DNA of 40,752 bases from Acidobacteriota bacterium (GCA_016184115.1 JACPDH010000090.1:1-40752), one strand, 5' to 3'; positions 1 through 8,795 are shown, counted from the stretch's first letter. The notes: a model not told the origin generated them from the letters alone. Translations and numbers: made by a program.

Positions 1-738
1 GCGAAGCGGGAGCAACGCCGAGAGCCGGAGAGTACCTGGTGTGTCGGCTTCCAAGGCTTCCTTCTGAACTGCGGCCACCGCTGCGAGTTGCGTTTGTGTG
101 ATCACGACGACGGCAGCGATGCCGAACGCCGTCGCGACGAGTGCAGCCAACCGCGCTGCGCCCGGCTTCAGCCGGAACAGGGCCGCCGCGATTCCCGCGA
201 GGAGCGCGGCGAAGATCGCGCCGATGTACGGCAAGAGGCGGACGTCGGCCCGCACGGCCTCCTGGCTCGCGAGGCTCGCGAAGACGACCGGCTCGTTAGG
301 CGACTTCTCCGCAAGAGTGCGGAGCGACATCACCTTCCATTCGTTCCCCTCCTTCACGAGCTCGATCGTCAACGTTTCGTCGACCCCGGACGGGTACTCG
401 ATCTCGAATACCGCAGCACGTTCGGACAACGAGGGCACGACGGTCTTCATCTCCCACTGCGCACCCGCGATGGGACCGGCGCGCACTTCGATCTCCTTCA
501 ACGCCTCGTCAGCGGAGAGAGAGCGGAGAGGTGACGCCGCCGCGAGACGTCCCGCAATCGCCTCAGGGCCGACGGCAAGATAGTTCGCGGCAATCTCGGC
601 GGCTGCGCGCTCTCCTGCCGAGAAGGGGCGCGGGCCATCCTTCGCCGACGCGCCCGCCGGCAGCCAGACGAGGAGCATGGCGGTAAGGAGAACACGCAGA
701 AATGCGTCACATTTGAGTACGGGCTGAACGTCGACCAT
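1..738 (-). CDS. Partial membrane protein of unknown function (C-terminus beyond left edge)
   Basis: The frame stays open from an ATG at 738 down to the first base of the window, giving 246 codons with no stop, so the C-terminus is missing. Residues 1-32 look like a signal peptide (hydrophobic LLTAMLLVWLPAGASA), although a shorter start at the internal Met 21 is possible. A soluble region of about 130 residues follows, containing a strand-rich stretch (AVFEIEYPSGVDETLTIEL) that would suit a small periplasmic domain. Two hydrophobic segments (near residues 168-188 and 195-213) then probably span the inner membrane. I do not recognise the family. It lies downstream of the AAA+ gene on the same strand, 116 bases away, so co-transcription with the PspA cluster is possible but unproven. 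Confidence 0.7.
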   Translation of the reverse strand, partial: MVDVQPVLKCDAFLRVLLTAMLLVWLPAGASAKDGPRPFSAGERAAAEIAANYLAVGPEAIAGRLAAASPLRSLSADEALKEIEVRAGPIAGAQWEMKTVVPSLSERAAVFEIEYPSGVDETLTIELVKEGNEWKVMSLRTLAEKSPNEPVVFASLASQEAVRADVRLLPYIGAIFAALLAGIAAALFRLKPGAARLAALVATAFGIAAVVVITQTQLAAVAAVQKEALEADTPGTLRLSALLPLR

Positions 739-854
739 GGGCGACTCCGGGCAGCAACGGCGCGAGTCTAGCAATGGAGGCGTGCCGGCACAACCGGCGA
801 ACGAGGAATCGCGTCGGGCGCTCTTGAGCGCATTCCGAAGGGCCGCTAGTTTTG

Positions 855-2714
855 CTAACGCCGGTTCCCCACAATCGTCCGAAGGAGCCTGAGGCGCTGG
901 TCGATCTCCTCGGGGCTCATCGACGCGTACTTCGTCGGGAGGAGCCTTCGGCTCGACGATTCGAACACCGCGAGCATCTCCATGAACTCGAGCATCTCGG
1001 CATCGCGGCTCGGGAAGTAGTCGATTGCGGCGGCCTTGAAATGCTCCGGCGTGACCGCAGCATCTCCGCCGGCTTCGCGTGCAGCGTCGTCATTCGCCAG
1101 CAAAATCACAGCCTCAACGTCGGCATTGCTGTAGCCGACGAGCTTCGCGCCGAATTCCTCACGAATCGCGGCAAAGTCGACCTCCGTTTTGATCCGGTTC
1201 TTGCGAACGAGCGCCTTCGCCACATTCTCCACTTCTTCCGGAGTCTGCGAGTAAAGGAATGGGATCTTCCGGTCGAGTCTCCCCGCCCGTTTGAGATCGA
1301 CGTCGAGCTTGTCGGGGCGGTTCGTCATGACGACGAAGAGGATGCGCCCGCGGTTCGACGTGTCTGACATGAATTCCTTGATGCGCGCGATGACACGCGA
1401 GGAGGTTCCGCCATCGCCGTCGCCATCGGTATTGCCGAACGCTCGATCGCCCTCGTCGATGATCACGACGACCTGACCGATCGCCTTGATCACGTTCAGG
1501 ATCTTTTCGAGGTTTCCCTCGGTGGCGCCGACCCATTTCGAACGGAAGTTCTTCAGCTTGATCGTGGTTAGGCCGCACTCCTTCGCGAATGCCTCCGCGA
1601 CGAAGGTTTTTCCGGTGCCCATCGGCCCGGTGAAGAGGAGCCCCATCGGAACACGCGCCGCCCGGCCGTCGCGGATGTTCTGCGCGATGACCAGAAGATC
1701 CTTCTTCACCTCATCCATGCCACCTACGACATCGAAGCCGTGCGCCGGCTCGAGAATCTCGATGAGCCCAAAGCACTCGCGCTCCATGATCTCGCGCTTG
1801 CGCCGCGCGATGAGGCGATCGGCTTCCTGGCGCGCGCGGACGGCCGGGTCTGGCGCCGACGAAGAAGGCTCTCCAGCTCCCGGTGCGATCAGCCTGCGGA
1901 TCTCGTCATTGTTCATTCCCGCCGTCAGCGCCGCGAGCTTTTTCGCTCGCTCCGCAGCGTCGGGGGTGCCGCCGAGAATTCCGGCGATGAATGCTTCACG
2001 CTCAGCGTTGTCCTGAAGCGATGCGGGAGGCGGCGTTAGGATCGAAGCGATCTGCGTGCTCTTGAGCCCCGCGGTGATCTCCGCGTAACGGTCAGCGTCG
2101 GCGGCAGGAAGCTTCGGATCGACAATGTGCGCAACGGCGCGACGCGTCTCCCGGTCGGGCATCGGCACATCGACTACGGCGACGCGAGGGTTCGACACGA
2201 GCTTCGTCGACAACTCGGTCAGATTCTCCGCGATCACGATGATGACGTTGTCTCCCTTCTCGATCTCGGGAAGCGCCGACCAACGGTGCAACGTCACGGC
2301 TGCGGCGCGATCGGCATCGGTCATGAAGCTCGGATCCCCGGCGGGCGCGACCGATTCGGCGTATTCGATGATCACCCCGACCTTACTCGCCTGCTGGAGA
2401 AGCCTTTCGAGTGCGGCGAGCGCCTTCTCCTTTCCCGAGGCGAGGATCAGATCCTCTAGGTTCTTCGCCTGCGAGCCCCCTTTCGAGAACTTGACCCCGG
2501 TCGCCACGTTGTAGACCGCGAGCACGTCTTTCGATTCCCGAAGCAGCTCCTCGGTGAGGAACGAGGTGATCGTGTGCAGCCTTCCCTCGTGAAGCACCAC
2601 GTCGTAGACGTTTCCATGAAGAACGAACATCGACGATTCGCCGCGGAGATAGCGGCGACGAAGGTCTTCGGCCCACTGCGGGAGGATTCGCGGTTGTGAC
2701 ATCGTGTGAGGCAT
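855..2714 (-). CDS. Tandem AAA+ ATPase, degenerate first module plus active classic-clade second module
   Basis: The protein has 619 residues. The C-terminal module carries Walker A GPMGTGKT (363-370), a pore-loop-like SKWVG (392-396), Walker [10 protein letters not shown] (415-423), a sensor-1 region ending in TN (464-465) and an arginine-finger-like RAGRLDR (476-482). These are hallmarks of classic AAA proteins (FtsH, p97, Vps4). Residues 28-228 appear to be a second, degenerate AAA module: a beta-strand VGVIIEYAE sits where Walker B would be, and the NVIIVIAEN...PMPDRETR stretch parallels sensor 1 and the lid of the second module, but there is no P-loop. Residues 275-312 are a charged linker. 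The likely role is an ATP-driven remodeler of a protein assembly. The start is ATG 2714, three bases after the previous stop; ATG 2702 is an alternative. Its substrate is inferred from context to be the neighbouring PspA-like protein. Confidence 0.88.
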   Translation of the reverse strand: MPHTMSQPRILPQWAEDLRRRYLRGESSMFVLHGNVYDVVLHEGRLHTITSFLTEELLRESKDVLAVYNVATGVKFSKGGSQAKNLEDLILASGKEKALAALERLLQQASKVGVIIEYAESVAPAGDPSFMTDADRAAAVTLHRWSALPEIEKGDNVIIVIAENLTELSTKLVSNPRVAVVDVPMPDRETRRAVAHIVDPKLPAADADRYAEITAGLKSTQIASILTPPPASLQDNAEREAFIAGILGGTPDAAERAKKLAALTAGMNNDEIRRLIAPGAGEPSSSAPDPAVRARQEADRLIARRKREIMERECFGLIEILEPAHGFDVVGGMDEVKKDLLVIAQNIRDGRAARVPMGLLFTGPMGTGKTFVAEAFAKECGLTTIKLKNFRSKWVGATEGNLEKILNVIKAIGQVVVIIDEGDRAFGNTDGDGDGGTSSRVIARIKEFMSDTSNRGRILFVVMTNRPDKLDVDLKRAGRLDRKIPFLYSQTPEEVENVAKALVRKNRIKTEVDFAAIREEFGAKLVGYSNADVEAVILLANDDAAREAGGDAAVTPEHFKAAAIDYFPSRDAEMLEFMEMLAVFESSSRRLLPTKYASMSPEEIDQRLRLLRTIVGNRR

Positions 2715-2717
2715 GGC

Positions 2718-3623
2718 CTAGATCTCCATCGCCGCGAGCATCTTCTCCGTGTCGCGCGTCGACTCCTGAATCGCTTCCACCCCGGTGAGCAGTTCATCGA
2801 GCTGGCCGCTCAGTTCGCCCGGCGAATGCATCGTCACGATCTGATCGGCGATCAGCTTGAATGAGTTCTCGATCAGATCGAGCTGGCCGCGCGCCGTACC
2901 GAGGTACTCGCGAATCTCGCGGATCTTGTCGAGGCGCTTGAGGATGATCGCGAAGTTCTTCTTCGCGATCTCGGTGTCGGCCTCACCCGCTTTGCCGGTG
3001 CGCATTCGTGTCTCCCAGCGTTGACGGTCGCGCTCGAGCTCGCGCAGGTCGACGGACTCGAGGTACTGCTCATAGCGGGTGCTTCGAATTGCCATCTCGA
3101 TGAACGAATCGACGAGGCGCGACGTCTTCACGAGCTCGCTCTTGAGAAGCTCGGAGCCGAACGACGGATTCTGTTCCGCCAGTTTGTGGATCCGCTGACG
3201 GTTCTCGACGAGTGCCGCGACCCGCTGCTGCAGGTAAGGCGGAAGGTCGCGCGTCTTTTCTTCGCGCTCCTGCGCCTCGATCGCCTCGCGGAGTTTCTCG
3301 AAACGCGGATCCCAAAGTATCTTTCGGAGCTTCTTCGAATCGGGAGCGTAGAGAAGCCAGAGCGCCTCCGCTCCGATCGCAGCGATCGCGAGCACCGGGT
3401 TGAGCGTGATTCCGGCTGCGACGAGCGCGCCACTGAACAGCGAAAGATTGTACGGATTCCCGAAGGCGAACTTCAGGTACGGTCGTTTCGAGAGAATCGA
3501 ATCGCGGATGAGGTTCTTCCCGGCCGAGATTGCCTCGTCCACGACCTTCTGCTGCGCTCCGGCCGCAGGAGTCTTCGTCCCGGACAGCGTTCGGCGAGGC
3601 GCAGGCTTTTCGATCGTTCCCAT
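2718..3623 (-). CDS. Membrane-anchored coiled-coil protein of the PspA-AAA+ cluster, family unknown
   Basis: The protein has 301 residues. The N-terminal 55 residues are basic and polar. A hydrophobic stretch at about 60-93 (LSLFSGALVAAGITLNPVLA onward) is long enough for one membrane-spanning helix or a tight hairpin. The remaining 200 residues are highly charged and helical, with probable coiled coils (around 110-150 and 175-300). I do not recognise a named domain. It lies between the PspA gene (55 bases upstream, separated by a strong hairpin) and the AAA+ gene (3 bases downstream). An adaptor that brings the ATPase or the PspA polymer to the membrane is a reasonable inference, with no direct proof. 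Confidence 0.8.
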   Translation of the reverse strand: MGTIEKPAPRRTLSGTKTPAAGAQQKVVDEAISAGKNLIRDSILSKRPYLKFAFGNPYNLSLFSGALVAAGITLNPVLAIAAIGAEALWLLYAPDSKKLRKILWDPRFEKLREAIEAQEREEKTRDLPPYLQQRVAALVENRQRIHKLAEQNPSFGSELLKSELVKTSRLVDSFIEMAIRSTRYEQYLESVDLRELERDRQRWETRMRTGKAGEADTEIAKKNFAIILKRLDKIREIREYLGTARGQLDLIENSFKLIADQIVTMHSPGELSGQLDELLTGVEAIQESTRDTEKMLAAMEI

Positions 3624-3636
3624 CGGGACGTCTCAA

Positions 3637-3671
3637 CGAAGGCTGGGGGCGTAGGGAGCCCCCAACCTTCG
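3637..3671 (-). promoter_or_regulatory. Intercistronic hairpin just after the pspA stop
   Basis: A 14-bp inverted repeat, CGAAGG...CCTTCG, surrounds a GC-rich stem with a 7-nt loop. The only imperfect position is C/A in the plus-strand reading, which becomes a G-U wobble in minus-strand RNA, so the fold favours the minus transcript. It begins 8 bases after the PspA stop and ends 14 bases before the next start, and no T-run follows. It looks more like an mRNA-stabilising, processing or partial-attenuation element than a full terminator. Confidence 0.6.
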
Positions 3672-3678
3672 AAACGGC

Positions 3679-4383
3679 TTACATCGTCTTCTGGCCCTGC
3701 GCCGCCTGCTGCGCCGCCTTCTTCGCCTTCAGCTCTTCGAGCTGCTTGCGCGCCTGGACGTCGCCAACCTGACTGCGAAGCCCGGCAAGCCGCGCGTCGA
3801 GCGACGACTCGGAAAGCTCCTTGCCGAGATTCGCTTCGGCAATCGTCGTCTTGATGTGCGAGCGGACATTGTCGAGAGCCTTCACTTCCTCGTCGACCGA
3901 GAGGCCGTCGAGCTGTTCCTGGATCTTGATGCGCGCCTGCGCGGAGTGCATCTTCGCGAGCATCGTGTCGCGCTCGGCCTTGAGCTTCTTGATCTCACCT
4001 TGCACGCCGATGAGCGACGACTTCGCGGAGTCGGCGTCGGACGATGCCTGCTTGAGATCGCTGTCGAGGTCGGAAACCTCCTGCGTCAGCGCGTTCTTCT
4101 TCTGGATGAGGATCACCGCCAGATCGTCCTGCCCCGTCTCGACCGCCGTAGCGAGCTCGGCGTCGACCTGCTCGAGCTCCCTGGTCGCGCGCTTGTAGCG
4201 CTCGTCGAGCTCTTCGCGGCGGCGGATGATCGCGGCGGTTGCCGTCTTCAGCTTCGTGTATTTCTCGACCATCGAGTTGATCGCGTTCTCATACGCGATC
4301 TCCGGATGGTCTTTTTCGATGTCGGCGATCCAGAGCGAGAGGAAGCCTCTCCAGAGATTACCGAGTCGCGTAAACATGCCCAT
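3679..4383 (-). CDS. pspA: PspA/IM30 (Vipp1) family protein, bacterial ESCRT-III-like
   Basis: The 234 residues match the PspA/IM30 plan. An amphipathic N-terminal helix rich in Trp and Phe ([19 protein letters not shown]) is followed by [16 protein letters not shown], equivalent to the helix-1 start of E. coli PspA. A long helical hairpin with alternating charge runs over 40-150, and shorter helices continue to the end ([10 protein letters not shown]). Family members polymerise on membranes, share the ESCRT-III fold and protect or remodel the inner membrane under stress. No PspF, PspB or PspC is visible in the window; the partners here are a helical protein upstream and a membrane coiled-coil protein and AAA+ ATPase downstream. 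The SD-like AGGAAGGG lies 7 bases before ATG 4383; ATG 4377 (MFTRL) is also possible. Confidence 0.87.
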   Translation of the reverse strand: MGMFTRLGNLWRGFLSLWIADIEKDHPEIAYENAINSMVEKYTKLKTATAAIIRRREELDERYKRATRELEQVDAELATAVETGQDDLAVILIQKKNALTQEVSDLDSDLKQASSDADSAKSSLIGVQGEIKKLKAERDTMLAKMHSAQARIKIQEQLDGLSVDEEVKALDNVRSHIKTTIAEANLGKELSESSLDARLAGLRSQVGDVQARKQLEELKAKKAAQQAAQGQKTM

Positions 4384-4440
4384 GTTCGTGCCCTTCCTGT
4401 GAGTGTTCCCGATGTCGCGATGCGCTCAATGGCGACGCGA

Positions 4441-5112
4441 TCACTGTTTCGGTTGTGGTTCGTGCAGGCGCGGCGATTCGCGAACGACCTTGGCCACAGT
4501 CTCCTGCCCGAAGAACTCGAGAATCTGCTGCACCTCGAGCTTCTTGTCATTGCAGTGCTTGATGACCGACTGCTGCTCTTCGACTTTCCGATGAATGAGA
4601 GCGCGGATCTCCGCGATCTTCTGCTCGTAGTCGCGAACCAGCGTCTCCGACTCCTCGCTCATCTTAGCCGTCTCGGAAGCGCCGTTACGGATGTATCCCT
4701 CGAGAGCCTGAATCTGCTCGACGCCCGTCTCGATGATCTTGTCGATCTCGACGCCGAATGCCTTCAGGGAGGCGCCAACGATCTGCCGCTTCACGGTCGG
4801 ATCGGTGCCGGCTGGAAGACTCTTCAACAGTTCCACCGACTTCCCGATCCGTTCCCGATCGGCCATACCGATGCCCGCGGCATCGAAGACGGCGTCGAAA
4901 TCGACGACGCCGCCCGGTGCAGCGGGCACGTCCTTCTCAAACACCTGCGGCATTTCGGCGAGCGCCGAGTCGGCATGTGCGACCGTCGGCGGCTCGACTG
5001 CAGCCGCGTCGACCGTCGGGCTTCCGAAATCGCCTGCCGATTCCTGGTTCGCCCCATCCTGCACGACGAACCAGCCGAGAACCGTCTTCCCCCAGCCTTT
5101 TCCTTCGCTCAT
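4441..5112 (-). CDS. Helical protein heading the PspA-AAA+ cluster, unknown family
   Basis: The protein has 223 residues and I recognise no domain. A short aromatic and amphipathic N-terminus (KGWGKTVLGWFVVQ, residues 5-18) could touch a membrane, as the PspA N-terminus does. It is followed by a low-complexity Ala/Pro/Glu linker (20-65), a small folded-looking part (67-115) and a long coiled coil (about 118-205) ending in a polar tail. There is no signal peptide, so it is probably cytoplasmic or peripheral. Its stop is 57 bases before the PspA start and it is first in the four-gene run. Structural partner or regulator of the PspA-like polymer is the best guess. Confidence 0.75.
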   Translation of the reverse strand: MSEGKGWGKTVLGWFVVQDGANQESAGDFGSPTVDAAAVEPPTVAHADSALAEMPQVFEKDVPAAPGGVVDFDAVFDAAGIGMADRERIGKSVELLKSLPAGTDPTVKRQIVGASLKAFGVEIDKIIETGVEQIQALEGYIRNGASETAKMSEESETLVRDYEQKIAEIRALIHRKVEEQQSVIKHCNDKKLEVQQILEFFGQETVAKVVRESPRLHEPQPKQ

Positions 5113-5148
5113 CGCGTCACGAGGCTCCGTCTACTCGAGATGCGCTGA

Positions 5149-5181
5149 ATCATAGCATGGCGAATCGCATGGAACTTGCCG
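5149..5181 (-). promoter_or_regulatory. Candidate promoter for the PspA-AAA+ cluster (sigma-54-like and extended -10)
   Basis: Read on the minus strand, 5181-5167 is CGGCAAGTTCCATGC, which has the GG-N10-GC spacing of a sigma-54 -24/-12 element (GGCA and TGC conserved). Positions 5157-5149 read TGCTATGAT, an extended -10 hexamer for a housekeeping sigma with no good -35. Either would give a leader of roughly 30-45 bases before ATG 5112. Proteobacterial psp operons are sigma-54 dependent, which makes the first reading interesting, but both matches are short. Confidence 0.3.
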
Positions 5182-5190
5182 TGCGTCGGT

Positions 5191-7593
5191 TCATTTCGTC
5201 ACCGAAAACTCGTGACGCGAGGGCGTGCCGGCGCAAGCCGCGGGCGCGTCGCAGGCATCGATTTCGAGCACATACGGCCTGTCGGACGGTGGCAGCGCCG
5301 GATAGCGCACCGACCGATCGCGTGTCCACTCCGACCACGCGCTGTCGACTCCCGCGAGGCGCGTGCGGAATCGAAGCGCCTCCTCGTTCCTGTACGAAAG
5401 CGCCGCGAAGTCCACCGTCACTGACGCGTGTCCCTTTCCCGTGGAGCGAACGTCGACCCGCTCGATCGTGATGGGTGGCCTGCTTCCACCCGCTTCGAGC
5501 GCGAGCACATCGACGATCGACACGCCGCGCGGCGTCGCAACCCAGAGCTTTCCCTCGAAGTCGAAGGCGAGCGCACCCGGACCCCAGACTTCGCCGTCGA
5601 CGAGACCTTCGCGCCGGGTGATGCGTGCACGACGCCCCAGCGTCGCGGCGTCCACTTCCACGATGGCACTGCCGTGACTGAACCAGACGTCCCCTCGGGG
5701 CGAGACCGCGATCGAAGCGGCGATCGAAGAGCCAAGCCCCTCGCTCCCCTCGAACAGCTGTGGCGTGATCGCATCGCCATCCTGCCGAACGTCAAAGACG
5801 GCGACTCCGCCCGCAGCGCCCGCCCATACCTGATTCCCGCCCACGGCAATCGCCCGGAAGTGATCTGACAGAGCACCGCGCGAACGATCCCACACCGTGC
5901 GGAGCATTGCCGCGCTCGACGATTCGCCCGACAGGCGCGATCGGAGCCGGCTGACGGAGAGTGGAGCCTCGGATCGCTGCACGCCACGCTGCGGCGTCGC
6001 AACCCAGAGATGCCCACGCGAGTCGATCGCGACGTCGTACGCCGCACCGCGCCCCGCGTCGGCGTCGACGTCAATCCACGTCCCGTCGACGAGGCAACGC
6101 ACTCCCGACGAACCGGCAGTGAATACGAGCTGCTCATGTCCCTCGCCATTCGAAAGGTCGAGGACGCGGCACGAATAGATGCGTTCCGGCTCGAGAGCGA
6201 TGAAACTCACGATCGTTGCCCGACTACCGAGTATCTCGACCGATTGCGTCGTGGTTAGGCCGCCCGGTTCCGCCGCGCCTTCCGGCACGATCGCGTTGAG
6301 CCCTGCCGCGGTTCCGACCCAGATCCGCCCCGCACGATCGCGCGAGAGGCTATAGACCGAGCCACTGAGCAGACCTTCCTTCTGCGAGATCACCGAGGTC
6401 CGACCGGCGCGATCGCGCACCGCGACGCCCGCGGCCGTCGCAATCCAGCTCCACGAGCCAGGGCCATCCGCGGAAGCCGGGGGAACGACGCCAAAACACT
6501 CCGGAGCGGGAAGCGCAGGAGCGTGGTCGTTTCGTCTCGATGCAGTCAACGTCGTGAAGGCGCGATAGTCCGAGCGGAGTCTCGAGAGCCCTCCGTTTTG
6601 CGCGAACCAGAGATTCCCTTCGCGATCGGCCGCGATCGACCAGACGGTGTTGCTCAGGAATCCGTCACCGCGATTGAACCGCGTTCGATTCGCAGGAGAC
6701 GAGGCGTCGAGCCGGAGGACGCCCGCACCGAGGCTCGCGACCCAGAGATCGTTGCCGACAGCGGTGATAGCGGGGATCCGCTCGTTCAATTCGTTCGTCA
6801 CGAGCACGAATGGCTTTCCCTCTCCAGCGCTACGCCAGAGCTCGCCGCTGACGGTCCCTGCCCACAGCTCGCCAGGGACGCGCTCGTAGAGCGCCGAGAC
6901 GAGCGTCGCACTGAGCTGCGGGTCGCGCCATGTCGTCATGCGCTCGCTCCCCGCCTCACCGCGTCCGAACGTCCCATCCTCGAATGCGATCCAGAGTGCG
7001 CCCGACGGTCCCGCCGCGAGCATCGATGCGCCGCCGTCGTCCTCCGAGCTCAGAATCGCGCGAGCGAGACTTCCGCCGCTGGCGAACTTGTAGGTCTCCA
7101 CGCCGTTCCTCGTCGCGATGGCGAGCCGGCCGTCGCTCAGCTGCGCCATCTGATTCCGACCCATGCGCTCGCCCGGGAGACTGGTTGCGCCGAACCGCGT
7201 GGTAAAGCGAACGCGCGCTCCAGGTGCACCAGCCCCGAGCGGCGATTCGCTCGCGAACACGCCCGTCTCGCTGGTCACCCAGAGCCTGCCGCTCGCATCC
7301 TCGATGAAATCGCGGACTGTTAGGTCGCCGAGCCCGTCTGCCACGGACCAGTTCGTCACCGACTGCCCGTCGTAGCGCCCGAGCCCCGTGCTGAAGAACC
7401 CCATCCAGATGTATCCGAGACGGTCTTGTGCGACTTTCTGGACACTCGACGACGGAAGGCGTGCGGGCCCCGCTTCAGGCGTGAAGTGGGTGAACGGCAG
7501 CTCCGCCGACGCGACGGAAGCAACCGTCAACAACACCGCAACGAACGTCAATGACAACACGGCACGCTCTGCAACGCGACAAAGTGGGGGCAT
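5191..7593 (-). CDS. Secreted two-component-type beta-propeller protein with Y_Y_Y domain, no kinase
   Basis: The 800 residues start with a signal peptide (cleavage near VASVASA, about 30). Repeated propeller motifs follow across 40-690, for example QDRLGYIWMGFFSTGLGRYD, DREGNLWFAQNGGLSRL, DRAGRIWVGTAAGLNAI and DSRGHLWVATPQRG, the pattern of Reg_prop ligand-binding propellers. Residues 700-798 resemble a Y_Y_Y domain (RFRTRLAGVDSAWSEWT and following). In hybrid two-component sensors this is followed by a membrane helix and kinase; here the protein stops right after it (FSVTK). It is therefore a stand-alone periplasmic sensor, or the remnant of a split sensor. SD AGGAG precedes ATG 7593. It sits 78 bases upstream of the PspA cluster on the same strand. 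Confidence 0.85.
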   Translation of the reverse strand: MPPLCRVAERAVLSLTFVAVLLTVASVASAELPFTHFTPEAGPARLPSSSVQKVAQDRLGYIWMGFFSTGLGRYDGQSVTNWSVADGLGDLTVRDFIEDASGRLWVTSETGVFASESPLGAGAPGARVRFTTRFGATSLPGERMGRNQMAQLSDGRLAIATRNGVETYKFASGGSLARAILSSEDDGGASMLAAGPSGALWIAFEDGTFGRGEAGSERMTTWRDPQLSATLVSALYERVPGELWAGTVSGELWRSAGEGKPFVLVTNELNERIPAITAVGNDLWVASLGAGVLRLDASSPANRTRFNRGDGFLSNTVWSIAADREGNLWFAQNGGLSRLRSDYRAFTTLTASRRNDHAPALPAPECFGVVPPASADGPGSWSWIATAAGVAVRDRAGRTSVISQKEGLLSGSVYSLSRDRAGRIWVGTAAGLNAIVPEGAAEPGGLTTTQSVEILGSRATIVSFIALEPERIYSCRVLDLSNGEGHEQLVFTAGSSGVRCLVDGTWIDVDADAGRGAAYDVAIDSRGHLWVATPQRGVQRSEAPLSVSRLRSRLSGESSSAAMLRTVWDRSRGALSDHFRAIAVGGNQVWAGAAGGVAVFDVRQDGDAITPQLFEGSEGLGSSIAASIAVSPRGDVWFSHGSAIVEVDAATLGRRARITRREGLVDGEVWGPGALAFDFEGKLWVATPRGVSIVDVLALEAGGSRPPITIERVDVRSTGKGHASVTVDFAALSYRNEEALRFRTRLAGVDSAWSEWTRDRSVRYPALPPSDRPYVLEIDACDAPAACAGTPSRHEFSVTK

Positions 7594-7676
7594 CGGTCGA
7601 GTCTCCTCTTGGTCTCGCCGGGGCGCGCGGATGATAGCACTGGACCGAATCGGGCGGGCGATGCGGTGTAAGGCCG

Positions 7677-8693
7677 TTAACGCGGCAACAGAGTGTCGGT
7701 CAGTGGGCCGGACGGTGCTTCATGCGATCTGCCGCCCTTTTGCAGAGAGCGGACGAGGCGCCGGAAGCCTCGGCGGATCGGATAACTCGCCCGAGCGGGA
7801 AGCTCAGCCCGCGTGCGAACTGCAGCGGATTCGGTGCGGATCCTGATCGCAAGCCGGCGAATGCAGTCGACTACACGCGGGGAATCGATGGCGAACAGGT
7901 TCGTGTGCGCGCCGCCATCGATCAGAACGAGCTCGCGCCCCTGCCTGCTCGCGTCGAAGAGCTTGCGCCCCATCCACGTCGGAACGGTCTTGTCCTCCGT
8001 GCCGTGGACGATCACGGTCGGCAGCTCCGACCTTCGGATCGCATCGACGTTGTCGAGCGCGTCTCCCGCAACGTGGTGGATCGGCGTCGTCGGGTATCGG
8101 TGCCGTGCCATGTCGCGGAGGTTCGTGAAGGTCGACTGCAGAACCAGCCCGTCGAAGTGCCACCTGTGCGAGAGCTGGAGCGCGACCGCCCCACCGAGTG
8201 AGTAGCCGTAGAGGATCGACGGAACGTCGCGGGGCCGAATCGTCTCGTGTCGCTCCGCGGCGGCGATCGCGTCTTCGATCAGTCCGCTGATCGTCGGGAT
8301 TCCACTGCTCTTGCCGTAGCCTCGATAGTCGAACGCAAAGATGTTGAGCCCGGCCGCAACGAGTGCCGGGATCGCCGGTGCGCTGTCCGTCATGTTTCCC
8401 TTGTTGCCGTGACAAAAGAGAAGCGAGGCCACGGGCTCGGCTGCCCTGCAATACCAGCCGTGAAGGATGTGTCCGTCAGCCGATTCGAGCTCGAGCTCCG
8501 TCACCTGCGCGGCGTCGATCCCGTAATCGCACGGGTTCCACGACGAGGCGGGCTTCCGCGAGGGGTGGAAGAGATTCAGGTTGCGGAATAGCAGCCGGGC
8601 TACTTCCGCACCTGCAGCGATCAGGCCTCCTGCGAGCACCAGCGTGAGCGACGCCGGGCGCCGCGAGGGTTTCGAGAGCAGCCGATCAAGCAT
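7677..8693 (-). CDS. Alpha/beta hydrolase, BEM46/ABHD13-like, membrane-anchored
   Basis: The protein has 338 residues. One hydrophobic segment near the N-terminus (SLTLVLAGGLIAAGAEVARL) probably anchors it. The hydrolase fold follows: the HGNKGN loop forms the oxyanion hole, GYSLGG holds the nucleophilic Ser, HGTEDKTVP gives the acid Asp, and GGAHTN gives the His. The order and spacing match the ABHD13/BEM46 group of serine hydrolases, whose substrates are mostly unknown (esters, acyl groups or peptides). The last 60 residues are a basic, probably disordered tail. It is a single gene facing away from the M16 pair, with 158 bases of shared upstream DNA. Confidence 0.85.
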   Translation of the reverse strand: MLDRLLSKPSRRPASLTLVLAGGLIAAGAEVARLLFRNLNLFHPSRKPASSWNPCDYGIDAAQVTELELESADGHILHGWYCRAAEPVASLLFCHGNKGNMTDSAPAIPALVAAGLNIFAFDYRGYGKSSGIPTISGLIEDAIAAAERHETIRPRDVPSILYGYSLGGAVALQLSHRWHFDGLVLQSTFTNLRDMARHRYPTTPIHHVAGDALDNVDAIRRSELPTVIVHGTEDKTVPTWMGRKLFDASRQGRELVLIDGGAHTNLFAIDSPRVVDCIRRLAIRIRTESAAVRTRAELPARASYPIRRGFRRLVRSLQKGGRSHEAPSGPLTDTLLPR

Positions 8694-8795
8694 TTCGCCG
8701 AGTACCCATTTTCCGAAACAGACCGGAACCAGCGTACATTCTCGCGGACGACGCGTACGCGTTACGAGTCACGCACCGATTCTCGCCCCTTGCAT

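Noticed and set aside
855-2714. CbbX, Ycf46 or MoxR-type AAA+ identity
   Set aside because: The Arg-finger RAGRLDR and the KWVG pore loop point to the classic FtsH/Vps4/p97 clade, and the partner genes do not match Rubisco or MoxR contexts.
3856-5148. A 430-codon open frame on the plus strand opposite the PspA and upstream gene
   Set aside because: It is Leu/Asp/Arg-rich with no domain pattern, and it mirrors two supported genes. Long antisense frames are common at this GC content.
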